DNA of 64,000 nucleotides, taken from Pogonophryne albipinna. Taxonomy: Eukaryota > Chordata > Actinopteri > Perciformes > Artedidraconidae. Shown here piece by piece: positions 46,891 to 58,111 of the stretch (positions within the stretch are counted from its first letter, which is position 1; each line of letters starts with the position of its first letter). Location: positions 41,410,283-41,474,282 of the forward strand of contig CM053250.1 of assembly GCA_028583405.1 (NCBI GenBank), read 5' to 3'. The translations under genes were made by a program, and so were the position numbers. Below the pieces are notes generated by a model, which searched no databases, was not told where the DNA came from, and was given only the letters and a program-made list of their open reading frames with translations.

Positions 46891-47390
46891 TTTACCGCAC
46901 CGTTGTGACGAAAAGGGAGCTGAGCCAGAAGGCAAAGCTCTCTGTCTACCGGGCCATTTTCGTTCCTACCCTCACCTATGGTCATGAAGGATGGGTCATG
47001 ACCGAAAGAACGAGATCGCGGATACAAGCGGTCGAGATGGGTTTTCTCCGCAGGGTGGCTGGCGTCTCCCTTAGGGATAAGGTGAGAAGTTCAGTCATCC
47101 GGGAGGGACGTCGAAAGGAGCCAGTTGAGGTGGTTCGGGCACCTAGTTAGGATGCCACCTGGGCGCCTCCCTAGGGAGGTGTTCCAGGCACGTCCAGCTG
47201 GGAGGAGACCAAGGGATAGACCTAGGACCAGGTGGAGGGATTATATCTCTTGGCTGGCCTGGGAGCGCCTTGGGATCCCCCAGTCAGAGCTGGTTGATGT
47301 CGCCAGGGAAAGGAAAGTTTGGGGCTCTCTGCTGGAACTGCTACCCCCGCGACCCGACCACGGATAAACGGGAGAAGATGGATGGATGGA

Positions 47391-47452
47391 TTTATGCGAA
47401 TACTTTTTTACTTTAAAATAAATAAATAATCTGAGTACTTCTTCAACCTCTG
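47391..47452. other. Short MITE-like remnant between RTE and LTR
   Basis: TCTGAGTACTTCTTCAACC resembles the right end of the hAT MITE family at 23160. Confidence 0.4.
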
Positions 47453-47909
47453 TGTCAAGGAGTGAACTCTGAGGCATGAACTCAATTGCACGACTCAAAC
47501 TCAGACTCGGATAGTGTTTCAAAATAAAGACTTTACTGGGATTTGCACAGTAATAAAAAAAAGGAAAACAAAAACACTCTTTCGAGGAAAACTAGAACAG
47601 TGATCAATAACATAGATCCGTGAGATGTCCGTGAGGTAAGCAGGAACGTATGTCATAGAGAGACAACAAACTGACAATGAACAGGAGGGAGCTAACACAA
47701 TATATACACAGGTAAAGGGGACACAGGTGGAAACAATCAGGGTGGGGAAAACAATCAAGGACGCAGGAGACAGAAGGGGGCGGGGAGCGTGGAGGCCTGA
47801 AATGAGAGGGAGAATTAATTAAGGGAATAAACATAAAGCACAGGACAAAGGGACATGACAAAACTAACATAAAGAATAAACTTTCACTATAAGTTTCTTG
47901 GACATGACA
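47453..47909 (-). repeat. 3' LTR, 457 bp
   Basis: Differs from 52520-52976 at three positions. It is preceded (plus-strand right side) by the polypurine tract. Confidence 0.95.
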
Positions 47910-50900
47910 GTACCCCCCCTTCTAGGGACGGCTCCTGACGGCCCAGGCTCCTCTGAGTTGAGGCGGTCAAAATCCTCAATGAGGCTTTTATCTATGATGA
48001 AGCGGGAAGGAATCCATATCCGCTCCTCAGGGGTTTGGCGGTGGGAACCATAGCGGCTCTCCTTCAATGGTTTTAGTCTCTCTACATGGAAGGTGGGATG
48101 TACCTTCATGGACCTGGGGAGCCGTAGACTCACTGAAACCAGGTTGATGACCTTGGTGATGGGAAAGGGATCCACAAACCGGGGAGCCAACTTGCGGGAG
48201 AGTACGTGGAGGGGAAGATCCCGTGTAGAAAGCCAGACTTTTTGGCCTGGCTGGTATACAGTGGCTGGTCGGCGTTTTCGGTCTGCTGCTCTTTTAACCA
48301 GTTGTGAATTCCTGCAGAGGATCTTCCTAGCCGCAGCCCACACGCGCCGACAACGCCTGACCAGAGCGTGGGCAGACGGGACTCTGAGTGGGCTCTCTCC
48401 GTGGCTGGGAACAGTGGCGGCTGGTAGCCATAAACACAGTGAAACGGGGCAGAAGTAGGGAGGCTGTTGTGCGCATACTCAACCCAGGTGAGGTGCTCGC
48501 TCCAGGAGGATGGATTCTGGGACACCAGGAAGCGCAGACAGGTCTCCAGTTCTTGATTTAGGTGCTCTGTCTGGCCGAGAGACTGACCGTGGCACCGATG
48601 AGGCTGCAGAACTCCTTCCAGAAGCGTGACACAAACTGGGGGCCCCGGTCGGAGACAATATCCTTTGGGAAACCATGAAGCCGAAACACATTGTGCATCA
48701 TGACCTCAGCCGTTTCCTTAGCTGAGGGCATCTTGGGCAGAGCAATGAAATGTGTCATTTTAGAAAACCGGTCCACTACCGTAAGAACTGTGGTTTTACC
48801 TCTAGAGAGGGGCAGGCCAGTGACGAAGTCCATGGAAATCTCTGACCAGGGTCTGTTGGGAATAGGGAGTGGTTGTAATAGTCCTATTCGCGCCCTGGAA
48901 GAGGTCTTGTTTCGAGCGCAGACAGGGCACGCCTCCACATACTCCTTCACCTCCTTCTCCATGGATGGCCACCAGAAACGTTGTTTTATAATGAACATAG
49001 TTCTCTTGACTCCGGGGTGACAGGGAAGCAGCGAAGTGTGAGCCCAGTGGATCACCTGTGGTCGCTCGGACTCCTGAACGAAAAGCCGGTTAGGCGGGCA
49101 ACCCCTTGGTGCAGGAGCTCCAGCATTGGCTCGTATTACCTCCTTCTCTACTTGCCAAGTCAGCGCTCCTACCACCCGGTTTAATGGGATGATGGGTTCC
49201 GGCTCCTTGACTGCAGGCACAGGGTCAAACAGCCGGGACAGAGCGTCAGGCTTGACATTCTGAGACCCCGGCCTGAAGGAAAGAACAAAGTCAAAACGGT
49301 TAAAAAACAAGGTCCACCTAGCCTGGCGGGAGTTCAGTCTTTTGGCTTTTCTTATATACTCTAGCTTTTTGTGATCGGTCCAGACCACAAAAGGATGCTC
49401 GGCTCCCTCCAACCAATGCCTCCACTCTTCCAGTGCCAGCTTCACGGCCAGCAACTCACGCTTTCCCACGTCGTAATTTCTCTCTGCTGGGGAGAGCTTC
49501 CTGGACAGGAAAGCGCAGGGGTGAAGTTTGCTGTCCTTCTGTAGTCGCTGGGAGAGGACCGCTCCCACCCCTTCGTTGGAGGCATCCACTTCTACCACAA
49601 ACTGACGAGTGGTGTCCGGCAAGGTGAGTATGGGAGCAGAGGTGAACATTCCTTTAAGCCGAGAAAAAGCCTCCTCAGCCTGAGGAGACCACAAAAAAGG
49701 CACTTGAGGGGACGTGAGGACATGAAGAGGGGCTGCAATAGCACTGAAACTCCGCACAAAACGTCTGTAAAAATGTGCAAAGCCTAAAAACTGCTGCACT
49801 TTCTTACGAGAGTCAGGGGTAGGCCAACAAGCTACTGCGCTAACCTTCTCTGGGTCCATCCTAACCTGACCTGGAGAAATGATGAAGCCCAAAAAGGTGA
49901 CTGTCTCTGCATGGAATTCGCATTTTTCTGCTTTGACAAACAACCTATTCTTGAGCAGCTCTTGTAGGACCTGGCGGACATGTTGTTTGTGGGTGTCAAG
50001 GTCAGGGGAGTAGATCAGAATGTCGTCAAGATATACAAAAACGAAACGGTTCAGAAACTCCCTCAACACGTCGTTGATCATAGCCTGGAAAACAGCAGGA
50101 ACATTTGATAATCCAAATGGCATTACAAGGTATTCATAGTGGCCTGAAGGGGTGTTGAAACCCGTCTTCCATTCATCGCCCTCCCTGATCCTGACTAAAT
50201 GATAAGCATTACGCAGGTCTAACTTGGTGAAAACCTTGGCATCCTGAAGCTGCTCGAAGGCTGACGAGATGAGAGGAAGGGGGTACCGGTTTTTAACCGT
50301 AATGTCATTGAGAGGTGAGTAGTCAATACATGGCCTAAGAGACCCATCCTTTTTGCCAACAAAAAAAAACCCCGCTCCTGCTGGTGATGAGGAAGGGCAA
50401 ATAAGGCCTGTTTTGAGGGAGGCATCAATATAGTCCTTCATGGCCTCTTTCTCAGGTCCTGAAATAGCATATAGTCGACCCTTAGGAATTGGAGACCCCG
50501 CAATCAGGTCGATAGCACAGTCATAGGGGCGGTGAGGAGGAAGAGTCAGAGCCTTGGATTTACTGAATACTTCACTTAAATCGTGGTAGCAGGAAGGGAC
50601 TGAAAGTACATCAGGAAAATATTTTTCTGGGATAGTTCCCTGCCTAACACTCCCAGTGTTACATCTTCTGTCAATCTCCGCTACCTGCTTAACACAGTGA
50701 TCTATGCAATTCCTTCCCCACCCCTCCACCCTCCCAGATTGCCAATCTATGTGAGGGTTATGAAGTTTCAACCAGGGAAACCCCAAAATGAGTGGATGTT
50801 GGGCTGAGTTAAATAAGTGAAATTACATTGTCACGTGATGGTTATCATTACATCTTATTTCTAAAGGCTCAGTTTGGTGAGTCACTTTAAACAACAGCCG

Positions 50901-51029
50901 CCCATCGAGAGCACTCGCTTCAAGAGGCTGGGGTAGAGGTTTAGTTTTTATGTCCAATTTTTTAACTAAACCCCAATCCATAAGACTTTCGTCTGCCCCT
51001 GAGTCAATGAGAGCACCATGAGTAACCAC
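47910..51029 (-). pseudogene. Ty3/gypsy pol (protease, RT, RNase H, integrase), disabled
   Basis: The frame from 51029 contains the aspartic protease motif ALIDSGADESLMD, then a TAA stop at 50823-50825. In the same frame RT follows: [44 protein letters not shown] and the catalytic [13 protein letters not shown]. RNase H is [16 protein letters not shown] and [12 protein letters not shown]. The integrase HHCC finger runs from [17 protein letters not shown] to CPVCARNK. The core has [10 protein letters not shown] and [13 protein letters not shown]. Near 48570 a deletion removes the conserved HPQ loop before [11 protein letters not shown] and shifts the frame, and another shift lies near 48340. 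The end of integrase ([32 protein letters not shown]) is readable in the last frame. Apart from these breaks the 742-codon frame 50786-48558 is open. Confidence 0.93.
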
Positions 51030-51115
51030 ATTGTCTCAGATTTTTACCTGGATGCGGGTCAGGGTGCGAGGAGGAAAGTCAGAGGAAGAGATCCGGCTCA
51101 CCAACGTACTCCTCT

Positions 51116-51795
51116 TTATTGGTGAGCCTCCTCTTTTACCGGACAAGCCGCTTGTGGATGTCCGCGCTGCCCGCAGTAGAAGCACAGACCCTCCTTTAAT
51201 CGACGCTGACGTTCTGCCATCGAAAGCTTGGCGCGGCCCAACTGCATTGGCTCCTCCACGAAGCCAGGGGGCGCTGTTGTCCGGAACGCAGGTGGTGAGG
51301 GGTGACGGGGCCTCCAAGAAGAAGTAGTATCCAGCGGCGAGCGTCTCCTCTGGGGAGGCAGATCAACATCATCCTTGGATTTATTCCTTCTCCTCTCCGT
51401 CAAACGATTGTCTATCCTTATTGCCATGGATATGACAGAGTCCAAGTCAGCGGGCAGATCGAGAGGCGCCAGCTGGTCTTGTAGGGAATCCGAGAGACCG
51501 CTGACGAAAGCGTCAAACAATGCAGCGGAGTTCCAGCCGCTGTCGGCTGCCATAGTCCGGAACTCGATGGCGTAGTCAGCCACACTCCGCTGATGTTGTC
51601 GCAGCTTAATCAGAGCCCGAGCTGCTTCCCTGCCTGGCGTGGTTTGATCGAAGATCTTTCTCATAGTGTCTATGAAGTTTTCCAGAGACCCGCAGATGGG
51701 GGAGCCTCGGGACCACTCTGCCGTAGCCCACGCTGCTGCTCGGCCGGAGAGATGGGAGATCATGAAAGCCACTTTGGAATTGTCCGTGGGAAAAT
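51116..51795 (-). pseudogene. Ty3/gypsy gag, C-terminal part
   Basis: The minus-strand frame continues capsid sequence (VAFMISHLSGRAAAWATAEW, FDQTTPGREAARALIKLRQ, SVADYAIEFRTMAADSGWN, VSGLSDSLQDQLAPLDLP) and ends in a zinc knuckle CFYCGQRGHPQAAC (CCHC: C-x2-C-x4-H-x4-C), with a stop at 51116-51118. These motifs match the retrotransposon gag family of fish and PEG10-like proteins. It is separated from its N-terminal part by the SINE. Confidence 0.88.
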
Positions 51796-52124
51796 TTTTA
51801 ATTTAATTTAATTGTTTATTTGATGAGGGACAATGCACATTAATGAACACTTTAGACAGGTTATGTTTCCAGTGTAAATATGCCGGATTATAGCTTTGAG
51901 CTAATTTCCATCCGTAGTCCCTGAGCAATGGGAGTGAGGGGGGGAAGGGGGATGTCCGGTGCCTTGCTCAAGGGCACCACGGCAGGGCAGGAGGTGAACT
52001 GGGACCTCTCCAAGTAGAAGTCCACACTCCATATTTTTAGGTCTGGTCGGGGACTTGAACCGGCGACCCTACAGTTCCCAGTCCAAGCCCCTACTGACTG
52101 AGCCACTGCCGGACAAAGCAGCTG
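51796..52124 (-). mobile_element. tRNA-derived SINE in gag
   Basis: On the minus strand it starts near GGCAGTGGCTCAGTCAGTAG (a box A-like element) and, about 50 bases on, has GGTTCAAGTCCCC (box B), the two internal RNA polymerase III promoter elements of a tRNA-like head. A body with GTGCCCTTGAGCAAGGCACC follows, and the tail ends in AATTAAATTAAATTAAA. It interrupts the gag frame. The exact duplication was not settled; GCTTT before and AATTTT after are candidates. Confidence 0.82.
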
Positions 52125-52500
52125 GTTGGTGGTGATAGTGTAGGTCACACTGCACGATGAATGTCCGGCAGCCCTCGGAGTCTCCGGAGTATTTTTCGGG
52201 TGGAGCCAGACGCATGGAAGTACTGTGCGGCTCAGTAGCCCGGTTGGGGTAGGAACCGGTCGTCGCTGGAACCGGAGGAGTCGTAGGAAGAGAAACAGCC
52301 TGCAGGTGAGTGAGCATACGCTGAACCTCTGCTGCCAATAGATTTACTTGGGTCGTCACCGATGTTTGTAGTTCTCCATGGCTGTTGGTTAGATTCTGCA
52401 CTCCCTGCTGCATGGTGGCCATATGCGCCTCTTGTTGCCCAAGACGTTGGCCCTGAGAGCGGATGGCGTTCTTTATCTGATCTGAGTCGGCTGAGTTCAT
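52125..52500 (-). pseudogene. Ty3/gypsy gag, N-terminal part
   Basis: The ATG at 52500 lies 19 bases after the 5' LTR and opens MNSADSDQIKNAIRSQGQRL, a coiled-coil-like helical region (QQEAHMATMQQGVQNLTNSH), a proline/threonine linker and RLAPPEKYSGDSEGCRTFI, the start of the gag capsid domain. The frame is cut by the SINE at about 52124; its continuation lies at 51795-51116. Confidence 0.85.
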
Positions 52501-52519
52501 TTTTCTGGTCAGTTCGTAC

Positions 52520-52976
52520 TGTCAAGGAGTGAACTCTGAGGCATGAACTCAATTGCACGACTCAAACTCAGACTCGGATAGTGTTTCAAAATAAAGACTT
52601 TACTGGGATTTGCACAGTAATAAAAAAAAGGAAAACAAAAACACTCTTTCGAGGAAAACTAGAACAGTGATCAATAACATAGATCCGTGAGAAGTCCGTG
52701 AGGTAAGCAGGAACGTATGTCATAGAGAGACAACGAACTGACAATGAACAGGAGGGAGCTAACACAATATATACACAGGTAAAGGGGACACAGGTGGAAA
52801 CAATCAGGGCGGGGAAAACAATCAAGGACGCAGGAGACAGAAGGGGGCGGGGAGCGTGGAGGCCTGAAATGAGAGGGAGAATTAATTAAGGGAATAAACA
52901 TAAAGCACAGGACAAAGGGACATGACAAAACTAACATAAAGAATAAACTTTCACTATAAGTTTCTTGGACATGACA
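52520..52976 (-). repeat. 5' LTR, 457 bp, shared with a second copy
   Basis: It acts as the 5' LTR for the element to its left and as the 3' LTR for the pol fragment to its right (52977-53304). Confidence 0.95.
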
Positions 52977-53304
52977 GTACCCCCCCTTCTAGGGACGGCT
53001 CCTGACGGCCCAGGCTCCTCTGAGTTGAGGCGGTCAAAATCCTCAATGAGGCTTTTATCTATGATGAAGCAGGAAGGAATCCATATCCGCTCCTCAGGGG
53101 TTTGGCGGTGGGAACCATAGCGCTCTCCTTCAATGGTTTTAGTTTCCCTACATGGAAGGTGGGATGTACCTTCATGGACCTGGGGAGCCGTAGACTCACT
53201 GAAGCCGGGTTGATGACCTTGGTGACGGGAAAAGGACCCACAAACCGGGGAGCCAATTTACGGGAGAGTACGTGGAGGGGAAGGTCTCGTGTAGAAAGCC
53301 AGAA
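52977..53304 (-). pseudogene. pol 3' end of a second Ty3/gypsy copy
   Basis: Aligns with 47910-48240 of the first copy (polypurine tract, LAPRFVxPFPxTKVI-like and HPTFHVxxLKP regions), but with 13 differences including one single-base deletion, about 4%. It stops abruptly at about 53304 in non-element sequence. It faces the same way as the complete element and uses the same LTR, so the two form a head-to-tail partial tandem. Confidence 0.88.
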
Positions 53305-56300
53305 TGTGTATAAGTATACCTATTCACATGCTTTGTATCATTGTCTTAGTTGGCAATGGGCGTATCACTGCAGTTTCATTTGAAAGCATAACCAGGTCAG
53401 TGATCTTTGAAAAGCCTCACTTCTCCTTTAGCATTGTTAACGGATGTGATTGACATTTCTGAGTCTCAAACTTTACAAGGGGAAGATATCCATTGATTCA
53501 TAAATAGCATTAATATAGTAAGCAGGAATTGTAATTGTATGTACAGGATTGTTTGGCTGCAGTTCAGCTAGTGAAAAGCCCTTTGTGATGGTTTCATAGA
53601 TTAAGAGAAAATGCATCATCTAGCAATCCAATGTTTGGATCCCTAATGATATCAGATACCATGTCAACCACTTGTCTCCAAAGCTGTGGCACTTCAGAAC
53701 ACTCATCATCCTCAGCCAACACTTCCTGGATGATCATATCTGTGTAGGATTTTGCACTGCATCAGATGGTTATTTATTAGAGGTTTTTTGTCTCAACAAA
53801 AGGCTTTGTTCAAGGTTTTTTTCACATATGCAGTGCACTATGAACTCAAATCTAAAGTTTTTTGTAAAATCCTCCTTCAATCACACCATCTCTCTGCAGT
53901 AGGTCAACTCATTTTAAATGTAATTGACTTGATAGACTGCACCCATTTAAAAATGTAGTCAGCGACTACCAGATCAGCCGTTTAAGAAAACGATGAAACA
54001 TCAATCAGAGGTATATTTGACGTGTGACATCAGAAGAGCTCTGATTCTGAGACAACCTAATATACTGTATTATGTTGACGAACTCTCTTTTCATATGGAC
54101 ATTTGTATTTGCTTTAAGCCAATCGAAACACTTTAACAAGCATGGAAACAACCCCATATTTTTGTGGTCGTCACCAAAATAATTGTTATTCATGGTTTTG
54201 TGCAAGTAGACACACAGAAGACACTTTGAGAAGCAGGTTTTGGAAAAAACATCAATTTTTATTTTGAAATGACTGATCTTGTGCCCACTTTCTTTCTTTT
54301 TTTTTTGCATTATTTTTTGGAAAATCTCTTTTGCCAATGACCAAGATAACAATGCTCTTAAAAATAAAATCATAAGGTAAAACTCTTCATAGAAAATAAA
54401 ATTCATCTCAAAAACATAAAAGGTACAAGACAAACATCAATTTTTTTGCAGGGGGGGAAGAGAGGTGAAACCAAATAAACAGAGATGCTACACCTGAGAA
54501 ATGACTCCTCCTGGGGGGGGGGGGGGGGGGGGGGTGATGAACCCAGACCCACGTTGTAATGAGCCATGAGCAGATTAGAGTCCCACCCCTATGTAAGGAC
54601 GGTAGCCAATCACAGTGTGAGTTCAAAAGCTCCCATGATGCCCCTCTCTCCCTGGGAGGCTAAGGCAGCCAAACACAGAAGGTTACAATAGGCATGGACA
54701 CCTTTAGTGGTCAATGTGAGATGAAACACCAGAGGAAAAGATCTCCATCCTCACAATCCTTTGATATGTTGGAAAACATTCAATACTTGACTACAAGTGC
54801 TGCTGACGGGTCGATATAAAAGTTGCTCTCTGTATTTCTATGGCATAATATCTACAGGCAGGAAGCCTCCAAGAGTCTCACCCTTTGCCCTCTACTCTTC
54901 TACAAACTCTGCCCCAGCCCTAGGAACTGTTAACATCGATCATATCCAACAAAACCTGGAATAAGGAAGTACATCAAAATAAGGTCCATATATGATCACA
55001 CTTAGAAAAAGACACATTTGGACTTTTAAAGGAGGAGTTCACAGCACAGGTCTGCAGACAGGCTGAATTACAAGCTGACTCAGGACCAGATGGAAGCTGT
55101 AATCCAAACACAGCTGCTGAGAATGAAGAGGAGGCTAAATGTGACTCAAGATTACGCAAAGCGAGCCAGCAGCCATCACCAAGGATGTGAGCCAGTGGAG
55201 ATCTCTTCCTCCTGGAGGTACAGTGTATCATGACTAAGAGCATGCTCTGGTGGCAAACACATGCCTGCCAGTTAAAGAGTTTTCTTTCAAAATGACACCT
55301 CTATCCTTTCCAATTTTAACAACATGATCCATCACCACCACATGCCATTTCAAAGTGAAACCCTTCATCCTCATTACGTGAGATGATTCCTAGCAAACAG
55401 TGCTGAAGCCTCGTATTGCTCAGCTGCAGCCGGCTGAGGTGAGGATGAGTTTGAGATGTTACGCACGGCACAGTAAACCACCACCGGGGAGAGGGCGGGG
55501 GGAGGGGGAGGCAGGTTGTGATCTTTAAGAGCGCTTATATACTGATTTTAACTCCAGTGAATGCTGCCTTTAGCATATCGTTTTAGATAAGATCCTAAAA
55601 GGAACAGTTGGACATTTTGGGAACATGGCTAGCTTGTTGTTCCTTTAGGGCAGATGATCAGGTTGATACCTCTCTCATATCTGTCCGTTCAATGTGAAGC
55701 TTCAGCTGATTAGCTTGGATTAGCACACAGACTGAAAATAGGGGGAAAGAGTTAGCCTGGTTATGACATACATGAATATATCCACAAACACCTCTAAAGT
55801 TAATTTATTAATACAGTGTATCTCATTTGTTCAAATGGTACAAAAAACAGTTATAAAACTGTAAATGTGCCATTTACCAGTGGGTAACATGCAGGACTAT
55901 TTCTAAGTCAGGAACAGTGACTTCAGGTTTTCATTTGTACACTGTAGTTTTAGTAAAGATTAAACAAAAAAGACATGAAATGAGATTGGTATCTCTAGAG
56001 GCGGCGGTAGGCAGATGTAGTTCCTCTGGACAGAGCCAGGCTAGCTTTCCCCTTTCTGTGTGCTAAGCTAATCAGCTGCTAACCATTTATCATAAAGACA
56101 AAAAGTCCTGTCAATCTTTTCATCTATATCTGGGGTTATTACAGTAACGTCCTTAAGTGAAACCATGTTAACGTTTCTTTATGTTGGCAAAATGTGAGGT
56201 TCTCAAGAAAGATATTTCAATGTGCTCCTTATCTGTCCTTAGATGTGGATGTACTTTTTTCTATTTGTGTGTACAAGTAGGTGAGCAGTGCAGCTCACAC

Positions 56301-56686
56301 TGTTCAAATCAAGTATATAAACGCCCTTATGCAGATGTTCAGAGGTGCACCAACAGCATCTGTACCGATACACTCTGTAACTACAGTAACTTGATGGTTC
56401 TCATCTGTTCTAAGGCTGCTGTTGAGAGGACACGTGGAACTAGTGAAGAAAATATAATGGAAGTTTTCTAGAGAGTTGCTATGAGTCAGCATTAGAGTGA
56501 CTGGTTCCACTGACTGCTGCACCTCTGATCGTTTGTGCGTGCATTCCCTTTGTCAAACCCCCCCCTCATCTCTCCCCAATAGGTAGAAGCCTTGTCCCAA
56601 CCCCCCCGCCCCGCTTTTTCCACCACACCCTACCCTGACCACAACGGACCCCCTAACCCAACCCCTCCAGTGGACATGGCACTTCT
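53305..56686. other. Intergenic sequence and presumed cotl1 3' UTR
   Basis: No exon recognised. The stretch next to 56686 should be the 3' UTR of cotl1 (minus strand). AATAAA signals on the minus strand occur at 55804-55809 and 54258-54263; which is used is unknown. A run of 22 G lies at 54513-54534 and an A/T-rich stretch at 54290-54320. Confidence 0.4.
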
Positions 56687-56797
56687 CTACTCGGCCTGAG
56701 CGTCATAGTTGGCCCCCCCAGCCTTCTTCAGCTCTGAGCGGATGTTGTCAGCATCCAGCTCCCGGGGGTCACTGAACATGAACTCCTTGGCAAAGTT
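56687..56797 (-). CDS. cotl1: Coactosin-like protein 1, last coding exon
   Basis: The minus strand encodes NFAKEFMFSDPRELDADNIR then SELKKAGGANYDAQAE and a TAG stop (56689-56687). Together with 58112-58269 it matches residues 107-142 of human COTL1 with no gap, which is the C-terminal helix and tail of the single ADF-homology fold. The SELKKAGGANYDAQ ending is a family signature; it retains the lysine at human position 131, linked in the literature to 5-lipoxygenase binding. The exon starts after an acceptor reading TTTTACAG (56798 onward) and is in phase 0. COTL1 is a small cytosolic protein that binds actin filaments. The start of the gene lies to the right, beyond the window. Confidence 0.95.
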   Translation of the reverse strand, partial: NFAKEFMFSDPRELDADNIRSELKKAGGANYDAQAE

Positions 56798-58111
56798 CTG
56801 TAAAACCAAAGAAAAATCCAAAGTTACTTTCATTTGTTGCAGAATGTGAACAGACCGGGCGAATTACAGCTGGGTACACTTTGAAATGTTACAAGGGGAT
56901 TTTGTACAGAAAGCAAAACCATACTTCAGTTATGACATATTTTTGTAGGCTACCCGACAACATCGACAAAAAGCAATGGGATTGTTCCATTGGATTCTGG
57001 AATATTAACGAAAATAAGACTGGTGGCTAAAAACATTTATGGTACTTGCACGCTTTGTTCAACAGGATAAACTCCACATTTGAACACTACTTTATGATTT
57101 GAAGCATAAATGCTAGGCCAGTGGGGTGATTACTGACGTATCAGAATCAGCTAAGTTAAAGAAGATACATTGTAAGAAAAACAACCAAAAACATAAAACA
57201 GTTATAAAAAACCTTTAACATTAATTGATAAAGAAATATTTACTTGAAATATAGATTCACCAAAAAACGAATTAGTGTAATAATAAAATAAAATATGGGC
57301 ATTATTGTTACGAAGTGGAGAGCTGTGCAGATTATAAACTTATTCAGACACTTTTATGTTGAAAAAACGGTATCGTTGTTTCAGTTTGTGTTAACCACAG
57401 AGCTTATTTCAGGCATCTAACCAAAAACACATTCAGAAAACCATTGACTTTGCAACGAGGGAACCGGATGTTGTCAAACGCTAACTTTTTTTTCTTACCA
57501 CCTTTATTCATTTTCTCCACTAAAGAAGCCGCGAAAGGCAAGTGAGAAAAACAAAATACAAATCGGCCAATAAAATGACTGTCATGTCTTACTTTTGGCC
57601 CGAGATGAATCTTACTGTAAGTGGCGCTTATCCAAAATGAATGGAAAACAGGATTGTTTGATTCTTATTTTGAATATGTGGCAGCCATGCACTTCAGCTT
57701 CTTGTTGCAAAAAAACATCCTGGCAGAAAATATTCATGATAAAAATCCCCTGCCAATTTTGCTGATTTCTTTCACAGATGGAAAGAGTTACCCAGAACAA
57801 TGTTTTGGTTTTTGGAATAAAAGATGATCCCGGCACTATAACTTCTTCACCTGTTATTAAGTCATAACCACAGGAGAGAGCACTTTAGATTTGACAGAAA
57901 ATAGATCAAAAGATTTTATTTCTCTACTTGCCTCTCAGGGCTTCCGTAGCCCAGAGTTCAGATTGTTGTTGTTTGTTAGAATCATATTGTGTGTGACTGT
58001 CTGCAGAACTCTGTACCCCAGCAGTGCTCCCAGAGGACCATTACAGCTCCACTCTCTACACCCACAATGAAATGCTACATTCTCCCCATGTGACCCCACC
58101 CAGTTCCTGAC
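56798..58111 (-). other. cotl1 last intron
   Basis: 1314 bp with GT...AG ends on the minus strand. At about 57376-57490 it contains a single, diverged end of the YqaJ/THAP element family (TTAACCACAGAGCTTATTTC and GAACCGGATG). The rest is unassigned. Confidence 0.75.
57376..57490 (+). repeat. Lone TIR-like end of the YqaJ/THAP element family
   Basis: Follows the right end at 9775-9890: GTGTTAACCACAGAGCTTAT, then AAAACCATTGACTTTGCAAC and GAGGGAACCGGATG. It has diverged by perhaps a quarter of positions. No partner end is near. Confidence 0.55.

Larger units (their letters stand above)
45331..47392 (+). mobile_element. RTE/Rex3-like LINE, interrupted by two LINE pieces
   Basis: Three blocks of one element: 45331-45417 (LLFADDVVLMVSLVCDLQHS), 45607-45814 (ECEAAGMRISTSKSEAMVLS, KEFKYLGVLFSSEGTMERE) and 46893-47367 (LSVYRAIFVPTLTYGHEGWV, MTERTRSR, RWFGHLVRMPPGRLPREVF, LPPRPDHG, stop). 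It ends with a GATG repeat (47375-47392), typical of fish RTE/Rex3 elements. The YADD-like site is FADD. A small deletion near 47115 also shifts the frame. The endonuclease and most of the RT are missing at the 5' end. Confidence 0.82.
47453..52976 (-). mobile_element. Ty3/gypsy retrotransposon with both LTRs
   Basis: Minus-strand element. The 3' LTR is 47453-47909 and the 5' LTR 52520-52976, each 457 bp with TGTCA...TGACA ends; I count three substitutions between them. On the minus strand: 5' LTR, a leader of only 19 bases, gag (from 52500, broken by a SINE), protease, RT, RNase H and integrase, then a polypurine tract (AAGGGGGGGTA) at the 3' LTR. Gag has a SINE insertion, pol has one stop, a deletion with frameshift in integrase and another frameshift. 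No target duplication can be assessed, because a piece of a second copy is attached beyond the 5' LTR. Confidence 0.93.

Noticed and set aside
51031..51327. Plus-strand frame opposite gypsy gag/protease
   Set aside because: Shadow frame; gag zinc knuckle and protease motifs are on the minus strand.
51796..52124. A real tRNA gene (box A and box B present)
   Set aside because: The head continues into a SINE body and ATTAA-type tail and does not form a complete cloverleaf by eye; a SINE explains it better.
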